From Lingula anatina (lineage: Eukaryota; Brachiopoda; Lingulata; Lingulida; Lingulidae): a stretch of DNA of 64,000 nucleotides. The stretch spans positions 368,550-432,549 of the forward strand of contig NW_019776013.1 in assembly GCF_001039355.2 (NCBI RefSeq). Direction: 5' to 3'. This document shows, piece after piece, positions 46,230-59,166 of the stretch. Each line of letters begins with the position of its first letter. The stretch's first letter is position 1. The position numbers and the translations under genes are program-made. The notes under the pieces were generated by a model that was not told the DNA's origin, did no database searches, and saw nothing but the letters and a program-made list of their open reading frames with translations.

Positions 46230-49200
46230 TTAACTGATATTGAGTATCTTTTTGACATAATTTCTGACATTTATATGGAGTTGCGATGCTGTTTCCTCAA
46301 AAACACTGTGAGCCATTTTCTTTGCTGTTTCAGACCCTTTCATCATTGCACGATAGATTGGAAGGACATACTTCTGTTTCCCTGGAAAGATTCAAAGCAA
46401 GGAATTTTAAAATTATTAACCCAAAAAGTATTCTTAAACTACAAGCTGTAAGACTGAGTTAACTCTAAGCACAATAAAGCAATTCTGAACTTAAAATATG
46501 ATGTGCCTATTATTAGTCTGTTCCTTTCTGTTCAATTCACTTAAAGGGATAATAACTCTTCGTTTCGGCCAAAAAATGAATTTTCCTGGAGTAAACGACA
46601 ATTTTCCCATACTTACCAATGGTTATTGAATCCATTTTTACATTCAAAATTAGTCCCTGGTTTTTTTCTAAAAAGTTTGTTTTTTTGTTAAAATCTCTTA
46701 AGAGATTTTAACAGAGTATAGCCATCAATGGAGGTCACGTGGTCTAAAGACAAGCTCAGATATCAGAAAAAATAGCTATAACTGCAGTTTTTGTGGCTAA
46801 ACAAAATATATTATATTTCTATGAGTTATTTACAATGTTTTTATTGTGAAATATAGATATCATACGAAGAGTTATTATCCCTTTAATGTTTTTTTCTTGT
46901 TTCTCTAATTGTTTTGCACATTGAAATGACATCAAAGTTACTTCAATGAATATTCTTTATAACTTATCAAAACAAATATTCTATACCAACTAAATGATCA
47001 GGGATATAAAGATTTTTATCCCCCCTCTCTCTAATATTTCTGTGCTTCACAATGTCCCTATTCCCTGAAGAGGGGGTTTCTGAGATACTGAAATATTGGA
47101 GTGTAAATGACTCTTAATTAAGCCGTTTAGTTACTTGAATAATTTTAAACTGTATTGTAACTTAGGGTGCACAACACACGTGATGAAATCTTTTGTTGAG
47201 TAATCAGTGGGTAAAATATGCAATATTCCTTTCCCACCCTTCTTATTGATGTGAAAAAAGTATATTTGTAAACTACCTTGGCTGTGTAGGAACTGTCTGA
47301 TGTTTGGAAAGTCCTCCTGGTAATCATGCTTTAGTGTGATCTGTGACCATCTCAGTCTCACCTAATACACAGAAGGTAATATAGGGGTATACTGATGAAA
47401 TTCTACGTTGTTTGAATAATCTGGACCTCCTTTGGGCCCTGTTTCATAAAATAAGTTACAATTACAAAGGTTGGTTTTAAACCTAATTTTTAGTCTTATT
47501 TCACAGTAAAGTTTAACCTGGCATGATAGGTATTAGTGCAATCAAATGAAATATTACACTTTAAAAAATAATAAACATAATAAAACAGGATAAAATAGGA
47601 ATAATTTTCTTGCTGTAAACCAAATGTTTCTTCATTTTACAGGACTGCTAATAACTATGGATTTGCCTTTATCAATGAAATATATCAATGTAATATAAGA
47701 AATTATTCTCACTTCTGCATTATGAGTATTGGCAATGAAAGGGTAAGTTTCTGCCATTTTCTTCAGAGTGTTCTCTGGCAGCTTGCTCTTTTCCAGTATC
47801 TTGTCTAAAAAGTGGAAAACTTGATACGTTTTCCACCTGGATGGATCTTTGTCAGAACATTCCTGCAATATAAGTGTTTAGCTAAGGCATGAAGGTTAGG
47901 TGATATATCTTTCAAAATAGCAGCCCTTTTGGAATGATTTACCAATCTATCCTAAGAAAAAAAAATGAATCCAGGAAACTTAAAAAAGGAGAACTAAAAA
48001 GTCATCTTTTAAGCAATATTACTTTACACAATTTTGCTTCTTATTAGAAAGGATAATTGATTTTATGTTTAAAACTGAAACGTAAACTTGGGACGACCTT
48101 CACAACCATTAGAAAATAACAGTGCAGTTAATCATAAAACATATCAAATCAGGCCCGAAGCTAGGGGGAATTTCAGTGAGTATGAATGAATCACACTTTT
48201 TGCTGGAAAAAGGTCCACTCTAGGTAAAATTTGATCTAGATACATAAAGGTTTCATGGTAAAAGGTCCACTATTTCAGAAAAAGACCCCTCCCCCTTCTT
48301 TGAAATCAATACTTTAAGTTCTAGATGAAGACTGATTACAGTGACGGGGACAGGGAAACAATTGGTTATGAAGGATGCCAAATCCAATTAACCAGAAGAT
48401 AAGTCTGGATGTTTTTTTTCTTCCTTCAGACTTGGAAATTCTAGCTAAGCTAATTACCAAGATGCCAATCTTTAACCCTTTGAGATAAGATGACACATTT
48501 CCATTAATCTTTGAGTTAAAGTTATCACATTAAAAATAAGTCATTAATAAGACAATTGAACAAAAATGTTAAATAAATCAAGGAATTAAACTGAAAAAGT
48601 TATGCTCAAAAAAACTGAATTTCTACATTGGTATGCTTTTCAAACACATGACAAAAAAAATGATACTGATAAATAAGATGTAATATAGAAGAGGATGGTT
48701 TATGGCCTATCCTTTTCAATCACCCTTCTCCCAATGGTCAGCACACAATTGATTTCAATTAAACATTCATTAAATCAGATGGACTCTCAGATCAATACAA
48801 ACTGTGACACCTTTTCTCTTGGGAGAGAAATGTATATGCTTCTTTGCTGTATGGAGTAGAAATGTGACATTTCTGCTCCATGCAGCGAAGACGCATATTG
48901 AAGACACATACACGAAAAAGATGGCTATTAAGGGCATTAACTGTAATCCCCCAAGACTGCTTAATAGACTTTAACCCAGTCGTTGAGTAAATCAGCTTTC
49001 ATAATTAATTAATAATAAAATAAATTTCCACCTAATTACTTTAGGGAGCAATTTAAGCTTCAATGTGTGTAAAAGACATGCATATTAGCCAAGTTGCTCA
49101 CAGTAAATTTGTTGTGACCTGAATAATAAAATTTGTTTTCAACAAAAGTCAATAAAAATGACAGTTTTAGCTCCATTTTAAATGACAGCCATGCTACATT

Positions 49201-51645
49201 TAATTAAGCTACAAATAAATTATGCTTAAATGCACTTACATTTCCTAAAGGTTTTTAAATTGCTGGTAATTATTTAGCTGTAACATAAAACTAACCCCAG
49301 TAAACCAATATTTTTAAATGGTATATCTCAGGTTTTGCTCTGATAGAGATGATACAAGCTTCTAATCAACTCTCAGTTTGTTCTCAAACCTAATTCAAAA
49401 GGGTTCTCCTACCTGGGTTTCACCTGCCCAGTAGTTGGCCAGTTCTTCTGCTGGGGTGGTCAAGGCACGTCCAGCAGACAGATCAGGGACATAGGGAGGC
49501 CAGCCTGCTTTCTCCAGCCATGTCGCCTTGAACTCAAACCCTGGCCTATAGGAACAGTTACATAATAATTAAATGAGTAAGGTAAAAAAAAAGAAAGAAA
49601 GAAAGAAAGAAAAGAATAAAATAGAAGGAATACTTGGACTATGGCCAGTTTTGAAATCTTTCTGTTTAGACTAACAAGTAAACTCAGCAGGTTTCAGATT
49701 AAAACAGAGTTACCTTTGGAATGTCCAACAAAAAGCTACTGATTAGATATTGGGGTTATATAAAAATTTTGAAGAGTGTCAGATTCTGAACAAAAACTAT
49801 TAACAGTAGAAAAAGTAATTTTTTTTTCAAAATCTTATTTGCCTCTATAATTAAAAATGTACAAAAAGTATAGTCTCAGTGTGATCACAATACAATACTT
49901 ACTTCTTATCAACTTGCTGCTCTTTAAGATTAGGGAAACAGTCTAGAAAGAAATCTAATGTATCCTCAGCTACGATGCTCTAAAAGAGAAGGCAATAACT
50001 AAGTTAATCTAAATCTAATCTTAAAAATCAGACAACACCCAATTAATGTCAATATACTCTTTAAAATAGAAAGGTTCACATGTGTTATATAATACTATGT
50101 TCTTAATGAGAAACCAATCTCATCTCAAAAAAAAAAAAAAAATGCAAAAAAAGTCTTTTAGTATTAAAGCTATATATCAAATATTTACAAATCTTCACTT
50201 TCAAATTGAAAAACAGGAAAAATTTAACAGAAAACTGACGCCCTTACTGATAATTTTGCTTCAATCTTATGCTTCATTTTTTCAACCTTTACAATCCAAG
50301 TACCTTGAACTTGAATTTCTCCACATATTTCTTGAGAAAATCATCAAATTCTTTCACTCCACCAGCCAGCTGTTGGAGATAGCAGACAAAGGTGTATCCT
50401 TTCTCATACGGTGTCTCATTGTAGGTGTCGTCTGGGTCCACCCCTGGTTCTATGACCACCCTCAGTTTGTTCAGTGGATGGTCCTTAAATCAATTTAATT
50501 CAATGTCTAAATTTTGTTTAATCATCAAAAAAAAAATACTTTCTTGAAAAAAAAACAGAGAGGGTGAAGATTATATCTAAATGCATATAGTTTTTATTTT
50601 GCTTAAAAAGTTGAAGTAAATGATAAAAAAATTACATGTGTTCTTTTTAAATGCAAGGTTTGAACAATGTGCAATTTTTGTAAAGGAACCATTATTGTTT
50701 ATATATCACCATTGTTTATTGATTCTTACCTCTCCAGTGTCATCCATGTGTTGCCGTAGCAACGCCAGCCCTGTGGTAGCTTCAAGACAGGTGTAAGCTT
50801 TCCCCAGACCTGGCAATTCCTCCATAATCCTCCTCTGAGCAAACATGGTGAAACCCTTAAAAATCATCGACTAATATTTAACAAGGCAGGCTAAACCCTC
50901 TAAGATCTCCATCTTTAGTATTATCAAACCAGCTAATATAAAGACTAACCTAAATTCTTTCACCATAAAATTGAAATGAATAATAATGAATAATGATGAA
51001 CACTTACTGTATAATTTGATTTTTGTGTGCTAGTTATCATGTCATTTGTAGTGTCAGTTTGTATTCATGTACGTGATGAAGAAAATCAAATGTCACCAAT
51101 ATATTTTGTACCTCATTCAACCAGAACTCTCCCCAATTGGCATTGGTAACAAGATTTCCAAACCAACTGTGGGACTGAAAAGTTGAAGACAAACATTTCT
51201 TTAACTTCTATTTACAAAAAGAATTTAAAAAACAATATCAAGGGCCACTTTACACAAAACATACTTTCCTTCTAGATTTTATGTTTTAAATCCATTTTCG
51301 AAGTAAAGTCAATTTTAAAGATTTTAAAACAGTAAAATGGAAAATACCTAATAAAGGTCTATGTATTACTTACTATCTCATGAATGACAACATCAGTCAG
51401 TGATTTGTCTCCAACTAGTAAACAGGGGGTTACAAATGTTAGGCAAGGGTTCTCCATTCCTCCATATGGGAAAGATGGCGGCATAACAAGCAGGTCATAT
51501 CTTCCCCACTGATATGGTCCAAACAACTCCTCCCCTTTGCTGAGAAAAATTTCCACTTCTCCATCAAACTCATTTTTTGCTTTTTCCTGCAAGAGGGATT
51601 ATAGCCACTGGTGTATCCAGTGGGGAGAGAGAGAGAGAGAGAGAG

Positions 51646-51682
<37 letters not shown>

Positions 51683-53219
51683 TATTACATTTCATTGATG
51701 ATATACTATGATATACAAAGCCCTGTTAGAAGAGGGCTAACAGGTACATGTAACATTACATACATGTACTACCATTACAGTTAACACAACTTGCTATAAT
51801 ATAGAGCAGTTAGTGCCAGTCACCACAAGTGAAGTAAAGTAAAGTAAATAATTTTTTAAAAGTTAACTACAGTTCTGTATTACCTATCTTCTCTCTTTTT
51901 TCGTCGTATTATTATCCAAAACTCAAAATTTTGTAGCAAATAACATGGAAAGTAAATGACCCTCCTTATTGAAAATATGAAAAATATAAACTATCCACAG
52001 CTAACAAATGAAAATTTTAGCAGTTTTACCAGCATAGAGGGCTCTGTCCACACACGACTACGCGGTCCAATCTCAGCACTGGCCAGGTCACCCACAGCCA
52101 GAGCAACAAGGTAGGACTGGACTGGCTGCTGGAGACTGAAGAAAAATGTCTCATGGTCATCTTCTCCTGTAGCCTCCTTTCTGGACTCACTGGCACTCAT
52201 TACTGCAGTGAAACCCTTTGGCACCTGAAGAAGATAAATTGATAAAAGAATTAATAACAAACAAGCATCAAATACCAATAAAACCAAAGCATTATAGCCA
52301 AAAATATTTTTGCAAAAGCAAATAGAATAAAAATAACATCATTATCATTTCACAGTTTAATTTAAATGAAAAAAATTAAAAATTTAATACCAAAAAGTAA
52401 CCCAAGTTGGAGGTAATGACAATTTACCATATCATTACATACTGTGGAAATAAATATAGTTGTCATGGTATCACTGAATATGTTACACTGAACAATTACA
52501 AAACACAAACTAATAAGATCAGTCACCTAGACAATTTCTTTTAAGATATTTCAGGTGGCACTCCAAGATAGAACCAACTCAGAAAGTACATGTAAATGTC
52601 ATAAGTGGCATAACTGACCTTGACAGTGGCTGAATATGGACATTTGACAGCAGGAGTGTCCTGGCAAGGAAAGAATGACCTGTTGCATGAGGCCTGACCT
52701 TGAGTGTACATGTATGGCTTCACCTTGCCTGAAAATATAAAAATATACCAGTACATACATATTGTGTCAAATGCAGGAAACATGTTTCACTGTTGTCTAA
52801 ACATATGCAGACATACAGCAGTCTAAGTTTGTAAGTGCTGTAAACAGTAACAGTTTATTTAAGTTACCTGCAGTTTGGGCTGGATCCAGCCAACACACTC
52901 CAGGGCCACCTGTTGATACATAGTCAATCTTCAAAACAAATTTCTTGCCACCTTCATAAGTTTCTGGAAACTAGAAAATTAGAGTGACATAATTTTTATA
53001 TGTTCTAATGTAAGCTGAAATTTTCACTTGTTTTCTATGCAAGGTAAGTAAATGTCATAGGTGTGAGTGTAAGTATGCCTCATTTCACATTATAAATCTG
53101 CAAAAGCAGACAGATGAATGAATGAATGGGGAGGAAGGTGGGTATTTAGATAGGAACGTGGATTTTTTAAAAATATGTACTGAAAATGTCACCTAAGACC
53201 CTGTCTCTTTTTTTGCATT

Positions 53220-53277
<58 letters not shown>

Positions 53278-53496
53278 CATGCTGCTAGTGATCAACACAT
53301 CTGTTCAGATAGATCCAAAATGATTCAATCTTAAACAAAATGAGAATGAGCATAATTCACCTTTATCTCAAGAGCTGTGCCATAATCTGCAAATGGTTTG
53401 ATCTCAAACTCTAGTTGTTCTGCATTTCCACCATCAACTTCTTCTTTCACCACTTTATGAACAGTGAGGGTTTGGTGGACATCAAGTGTTACTGGA

Positions 53497-53556
<60 letters not shown>

Positions 53557-54592
53557 TGTCAGAGGCTTTTCATTCACTAAAAAAAAAGAACACTACTACA
53601 GATGTAGTAGGCCTTTAAAAACAATTAATTATTTTCAACCTTAAATAAAAACTGAATACTCATTGCCTTTAAAATACTGGCATCATACATAAAATACAGA
53701 TTAAATATTTTAAATATACATGGAGTTTTATAATATAATCACTTATAATGATTCACATGTACCTTTTAACATACTAGTACTATTATAATTCTCACTGTTA
53801 ACATAAAAATTCAACCTTAAGTTGTAATTAATTTTATTCATTTTCTTATCATCATCATCATTATTAAAACTGTGTTGAATACACAAAGTAAATTAGCTCT
53901 AATATATCTACATGCACTTTTTATATTATTATGCCTCCCATGTCAAGGCCCAAATCAATTGTATCATTATGTTATCCTTTGCTGCAACATTTGCAATAAA
54001 ACAGCTGATAGAAGAATTGATTAAGAGGAACTGAATAACTGCAGTTATGCACACTTTGTTTGAAAAATAAATTACTGTTCAATATACACCTTTATACTAC
54101 CAGTAGATTGAACTGTGCCCAAAAACTCATGTAAGAATTATGCCATACAGTTGATAGTCTTGAAGCCCACCTTGCTAGTATTATTTCCAAGCTAGCAGTA
54201 ATGGTGAGTCATTGTCTCGAGTCAATACAATACATGTACACTGCACTAGCGAGTAGTAACGTGATACTGAGTACATGCGGCACTGGTAGTACTAGTACCT
54301 TTTTTGCTTTAACTTAAGAAAATTTTAAAATATTAATGTCGCATTTGTTAAGATGATAAAAAACATTAAGGTGATATTTGTGAAGACAATCTTTTAAATT
54401 GCACATCACTCAGAGTCCCGAGAACCAACCTTTATCAGTAGGCTTCACTACGATAACATCGAGGTCTGCTCTGGAAACGATGCACCGCTTGTCAAAGTCC
54501 ACTTTCATATTCAGATGAAACATTTCTACCTTCACATCACGGAAATTTGATGCTGTTGATACATCTGTCGCTAAATCGGAGTGGAGGACCAT
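46230..54592 (-). CDS. RNPEP: Aminopeptidase B (arginyl aminopeptidase), 14 exons, 626 residues
   Basis: M1-family zinc metallopeptidase that removes N-terminal Arg/Lys. Exons, 5' to 3': 54592-54430, 53491-53361, 52970-52868, 52728-52619, 52224-52030, 51586-51374, 51174-51112, 50855-50730, 50483-50304, 49979-49903, 49545-49413, 47862-47713, 47361-47277, 46381-46230. All introns are GT-AG and the phases join without a break (1,881 nt including TAA). The exopeptidase motif GGMEN is at about residues 276-280. The zinc site HEISH spans the exon 6/7 junction (H303, E304, H307) with the distal Glu at 326, exactly HExxH-x18-E. The PYEKG Tyr is residue 394. Wording such as FGPY.WGRYDLL and FVTPCLL.GD is closer to RNPEP than to LTA4H. 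There is no signal peptide. The length is close to the ~650 of vertebrate RNPEP. Confidence 0.95.
46545..46882. mobile_element. TTAA-flanked MITE with 19-bp perfect TIRs, in RNPEP intron 13
   Basis: AGGGATAATAACTCTTCGT begins the element and its exact inverse ends it; TTAA flanks both sides (46541-46544 and 46883-46886). Near the left third lies a perfect 26-bp palindrome, 46687-46712 (arms GTTAAAATCTCTT). TTAA targets are used by piggyBac and Kolobok transposons; the AGGG tip suits Kolobok better than the CCY tip of piggyBac. It is non-autonomous. Confidence 0.9.
48834..48898. repeat. 65-nt foldback with a one-base loop, in RNPEP intron 11
   Basis: The left arm ATATGCTTCTTTGCTG..TGGAGTAGAAATGT pairs with the adjacent right arm over about 32 bp with about five mismatches, around a single G. 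The loop is too small for a microRNA precursor. Confidence 0.8.
51627..51680. repeat. Compound GA/GT microsatellite in RNPEP intron
   Basis: (GA)n runs directly into (GT)n, downstream of exon 6's acceptor side (intron 5). Confidence 0.95.
53221..53275. repeat. AAT microsatellite downstream of RNPEP exon 2
   Basis: Uninterrupted AAT/ATA repeat, about 18 units, in RNPEP intron 2, about 85 bp past the exon 2 donor. Confidence 0.95.
53500..53556. repeat. AAT microsatellite abutting the RNPEP exon 2 acceptor
   Basis: About 19 units. On the gene strand this is (ATT)n ending six bases before the acceptor AG (53493-53492), so it occupies the place of the polypyrimidine tract. Confidence 0.95.
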
Positions 54593-55384
54593 GGTTTCCG
54601 TATTTCTGCTAGGTTATTTGTAGATTATTATTATTTACAGTATATACAAATAACTATATTTCTAACTCCCGGTAAAATCAAATGACCATCACTCCCCCGA
54701 CCTTGACCTTATTTTCTGACTAGATTCCAAAGGAGATATTAATTCTATAAACCAATAAATAACCACGTTTATGAAACAAATAATAACTTTGGTATTTTAA
54801 ACTCAATTTACTTAATTGATCAGTAAAGATCTATGATAACATAGTAAGGAGATGACTAAATTACCGTCTTATGTTATATTGAATTAGTAATATTGACTGA
54901 GGAACCAGCTCAAGACATTTTACTTTATGAGACTCCAGAAACAAGAGAGGGAACGACGTTATGTGTAAGCAGTATTTGTCCACTCCCATCAGATATTTCC
55001 GTATGATATCGGTTACAGAGGTAATAATATTTTAATATGTAATAAAATACATACATACAGTAAATGCATGGACAATCCAACGTTAACGTTAATATAGTAA
55101 ATATAAATTGTGACAGTTTTATTAATTCTGGTTTTTATTTTCTAAATCTTTTTTTCCTTTCAGGATAATTTTAACACGTACTGCAATTCTTGAGCAGATT
55201 TTCAATGAGTGGGGCGCACAGGCGTTTAACAATATCGCTCGAAGGGATGCTTGGATCTTGGTCCATGATGACGTGTGCCAACTATCTTTTCCAAAATGTT
55301 TGGGCTGAAAACTGAAACAGTGAAAAGCCTTATACCCGGACGACAGCTGCTGGATGTGATTTTGAATTTTAAAAAAGTCTGTCA
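54593..55384. promoter_or_regulatory. Divergent promoter region between RNPEP and the PGAP4-like gene
   Basis: The two start codons face away from each other, 792 bp apart. A probable 5' UTR intron of the plus-strand gene runs from GTAATA at about 55021 to TTTCCTTTCAG ending 55163. No TATA box can be assigned with confidence. A shared core promoter is inferred from the spacing. Confidence 0.5.
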
Positions 55385-56641
55385 ATGGCCCTATATTTAT
55401 CTCCTCGGGGTATTTGGAGATGTATCAGACGGAAAGGGCTTTTGATATTGAGAGATGTGGCCTTTGCTTTGGTGCTGTACCTGCTAACATTTGTTTTCAT
55501 TCTTCCCCAAAACATGAGAAATGTGAGGTTTTCGCCATATTTTATAGAACCGGAGAATATCACTGATATTCTAGTTGAACAAAATGAACAGCGTGTAAAG
55601 TATGCTCAGGAGTTTCTGAAAGGGTTCACTGCAACAAGAAAAGAAATGTCAGGTCCATCAGATTCTAAAAAAGATAAAGAATATTTGTACAGCATTGGAA
55701 TTATCACTCAAGAGCGGAATAATAACAAGGCAAAAAAGAAACCATTTTACTTGACTCAAGTTGCTGCTCGATTTCTTGAAATACTGCACGGTCCAAATGG
55801 AGGTTATTCTGACAGGACAAAAATTTTTATTTGCAATGTTGATCCAAACACATCTGGGGTGAAAGAGGTGAATACCCTCTCTGAGCACTTAGAAATTGTG
55901 AACAGATTTTCACCAGATTCAATAAATAAAGGTGAGACTGACGCCTATGAAAAAGAAAAGATGGATTATATTTTCTGCCTCCAGGAAACTCTGAAACATT
56001 CCTCAAAATATGTTATCCTGATCGAGGATGATGTTCTTCCTATTCGCAAATTATTGGATATGCTGACATATTTTCTTGAGACCAAAATTAATGTGCGGTG
56101 GTCCCATGGCTACCCAGTCAACACCGCTGACTCATGGCTTGCTTTTAAGCTATACTATCCAGAACGCTGGCAGGGATATAGTAAAACTGTGAAAGATATT
56201 ATTGAACTGGCATCTTTTGGAATTATTGTAGGATCTTTATTGACTTTTATATATGTTAGTTTTCTACATAGAGCTGGTAATATTTAATTCATGTTTATAG
56301 TTTTTACAACTTATGGAGTTCTGTTGGCATACTGTATAGGTAGGGTTAACTTGTATACGGCCCTTGGTGCTTCTAAATATTTATATTTTGTAGAACAAGG
56401 TCATGGGTGTTGCACCCCTGCAGTAGTGTTTCCCTCAAAAAAAGTCCCAGCACTTGTGAAGCATCTCGGTTCAGTCAAATGCCATGAAAAATACCCCATA
56501 GACCTTGCCTTGACAGCGTATGCAAATAATACCAGTTTACTACAGTTTGGGATAGTACCGAACCTAGTTGGTCATATTGGTCTGTATTCAAGCCTGCATA
56601 AACCAGTCTGGGTAGACAAGGTCAGCCCATGGATTACCTAG
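55385..56641 (+). CDS. PGAP4: PGAP4 (TMEM246)-like GPI GalNAc transferase, frame cut by one in-frame TAA
   Basis: In vertebrates PGAP4 adds a GalNAc side chain to GPI anchors in the Golgi. The frame of 419 codons fits the ~403 residues of the family. An N-terminal membrane segment lies at about residues 25-43. The glycosyltransferase centre is VILIEDDVLP (E214-D215-D216, the EDD motif used in place of DXD). KLYYPERWQGY precedes a membrane hairpin (about residues 271-296 and 302-321), and the end carries CCTPAVVFPSKK and PNLVGHIGLYSSL. A TAA at 56285-56287 (codon 301) interrupts the frame exactly in the hairpin loop; both halves are in the same frame and otherwise intact. This could be a sequencing error, a null allele, a young pseudogene or readthrough. 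The gene lies head to head with RNPEP. Confidence 0.8.
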
Positions 56642-59166
56642 GGCGTGTTTCCAGTTGAGTCTGCTTGACTTATCTCACAGTCTACTTGCTCACCACAGGC
56701 AGTGCCCAGAGGAATCAGTCTGGTGGCTGCCAGCTTCTTCGTTTTTAATTCTTTTTATGTGCATGCTAATAGAATTTTGAATATCATCAGCAATTTTGTT
56801 GAAGATCACGGCATGTATGAGAACTTGAAAATGAAGAAGTTAGCCTGCTTAGGCTCTATATATACCTTAGGCTTATTAACGATTATTCTGTCTCATCCAC
56901 CATCTTTGTAATTCTCAAAATTGTGAATTTTTTTTCTGTAAAATGTGTCTCAGAGCTATTAATTGGGTATTATAATCTAGATGGTTGTTTAGAGCAAGTT
57001 ACTTGTCCTGAAGAGCTGGGAAAAGTTTAGTTATCCTGAGCAGCCTTAGATATATGAAAGGCCTTCTTTAATTGATTAGTTTTGTAGATTTTTTTATGTC
57101 GTGGGTCCAGTTTACATATAAATCTCCTTTTATATTTCTATATATCACATATTATTGTATTACATCAATTTTGTAATAAAAGAATGTGCAATTTGGGGCA
57201 TTTCATTCAAAGTAATACATTTAAAATGCCCTTAGTAGTATTAGTATGTTTTCTTCTTAATTGTGGAAGGGGACAAATTCAGCCTTTTTATAATATAATT
57301 ATTATTTTTGTGGGGGAGGGGGCATCTTTCACTTATATAGTCAGATGATAATTCTGTTTTAGAATAATTATATACATAGTTGTCATATATATTATGTATA
57401 CTTAGTGCTTATATAAAGATGCACCATACATCATACCATACATATATATTCAATGCATATTGTTTAGGATGTACTAGCAACATATATAGCTTGCCACTGA
57501 TTTTGGATGACTTTTGTAATTGCAAGTTGAAAGGGGTAATAATTGAAAGATAAAAATTCAAATCCTTGTTTCTCTTGTCTATTGTGTCATATAGTGAAGT
57601 TCACCCCCCCCCTCCCCAGTTTCAGAGGATACTGTAAACTCACCACTAGTACTCTTATTATATCCACATTCAAATACTCTAGTAGGCAGGTTGGTTTACT
57701 GTGTTTTCTGAAACTTTGGGGGGGGGGGGGGGGTCAGTGAGGTTTTAAAATTCATCCAATTCTGATAATATGTGCACAAGCACTGGTGGATCCAGGATCA
57801 TGTGAGGAGGGGGGGGGGGGGGCACAAAATTAAAAGACTTTTATCTCATAAAAAATTAGTTTCTACTGAAATGATTTACTTTCTTACCATTTTTATGACA
57901 GTGAAAACCTTCATGTATTTCAGCAATACCAGCAGTAGTCGATTCAAAAAGAATGAAGTGGACCAAAATTTTTATGTTAAAGTAAAGACCAATTTTTAGG
58001 CTGAAGTTCTTTGGTGAAATGGGCCTCAAATGTGCAAAGAGGACAAAGAGATTTCACTAAGGTGCATGAAGGTAATTGATCTAAAGCATTATTCTTAAGT
58101 ATTAGCATTGCTTTCCATCTCTTAAGTACTTAGAAAAAGAATATTAAAAGTTACAATTATAGATTTATTTGAATTTCATAAATTTCTAGAGAAGGGCTCT
58201 GCAAAATTTTAAATGCTCCCCCTTCTGACATGTCACTGACTAATATCCAACATCTATAAAAAACATCAAAATTCCTTGGATGGGGCTTTGCCTTGATGAC
58301 GCTGGCTCCAATTTTTTTCAGTTTAATTTTTCTCTGATACTTTCTGGTTGTGTGGCTGGGTTAAAACAAGAAGCTCAGACTTTCCATCATTGATTTTCAG
58401 CTTATTTCTCATCAATCACCCTCGCAGGTCATCAGTACACCTGACCTGAACAACTTTTCAATGGATTTCTCAGGATTTTCTAAATCACAGCATCATCCAT
58501 GTAATTAAGGATTACCCCTCACTGTTATTGTCTTATCACTTATTCTGATGGTATAAGATTGATCACAGAACGCATGCCCAATAAACGTATATAAAATATA
58601 TTTGGGATTCTTTTAGACGTATGTATTTTTGTAATCAGGGAGAAAAAAAAAACATGTATGCAGATTTCTTGTTATCTTCAGCATTAAAATAACATTTCCA
58701 TTAATACTGTAATAGCAATATTAAGGCCAATTATTATACCATTACATGTTATATATATATATCTGGGATTTGCTATATGTGGTAAGAATACATATTGACC
58801 TCCCTGACGTCATCAAACAATTGCACTAAACTTGGTTACAAAATGCTAATTACTATTATGCCATATAAATAATTTTGGCCAACCACTTTCATCAATGTTT
58901 GATCAGGAACTTAAAAACAATGTAAATTGTACAACTGCTGCTCATGCCTTATATAATGCACTATTGCTACTATTAACTACTGTCTGTATTGTCAATAAAA
59001 TATAAAATCTGATATAAAACTTTTTTTTAACTTTGAAAATAGTGCCTCACATATTAATGGAATAATTAATTACATAATACTAAATTACATAATTAAAAAT
59101 AATAAAATGTCTATCTACTATATGGGCCAAAATTTCACATGCACTCATTGGTACCATTAGAAAAAG
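56642..59166. other. Non-coding interval with homopolymer G/C runs
   Basis: No gene recognised. Poly-C near 57603-57611, poly-G near 57718-57733 and 57810-57822. An open stretch at 56702-56911 lacks similarity to anything I know and was not called. Confidence 0.45.

Noticed and set aside
56277-56302. 24-base GT...AG micro-intron that would remove the TAA in the PGAP4-like gene
   Set aside because: GTAATA...TTATAG is divisible by three and removes the stop, but 24 bases is far below the size that animal spliceosomes are known to use.
56702-56911. Open frame of 69 codons downstream of the PGAP4-like gene, in the same frame
   Set aside because: It follows a normal stop, has no conserved words, and the enzyme already ends at the usual position.
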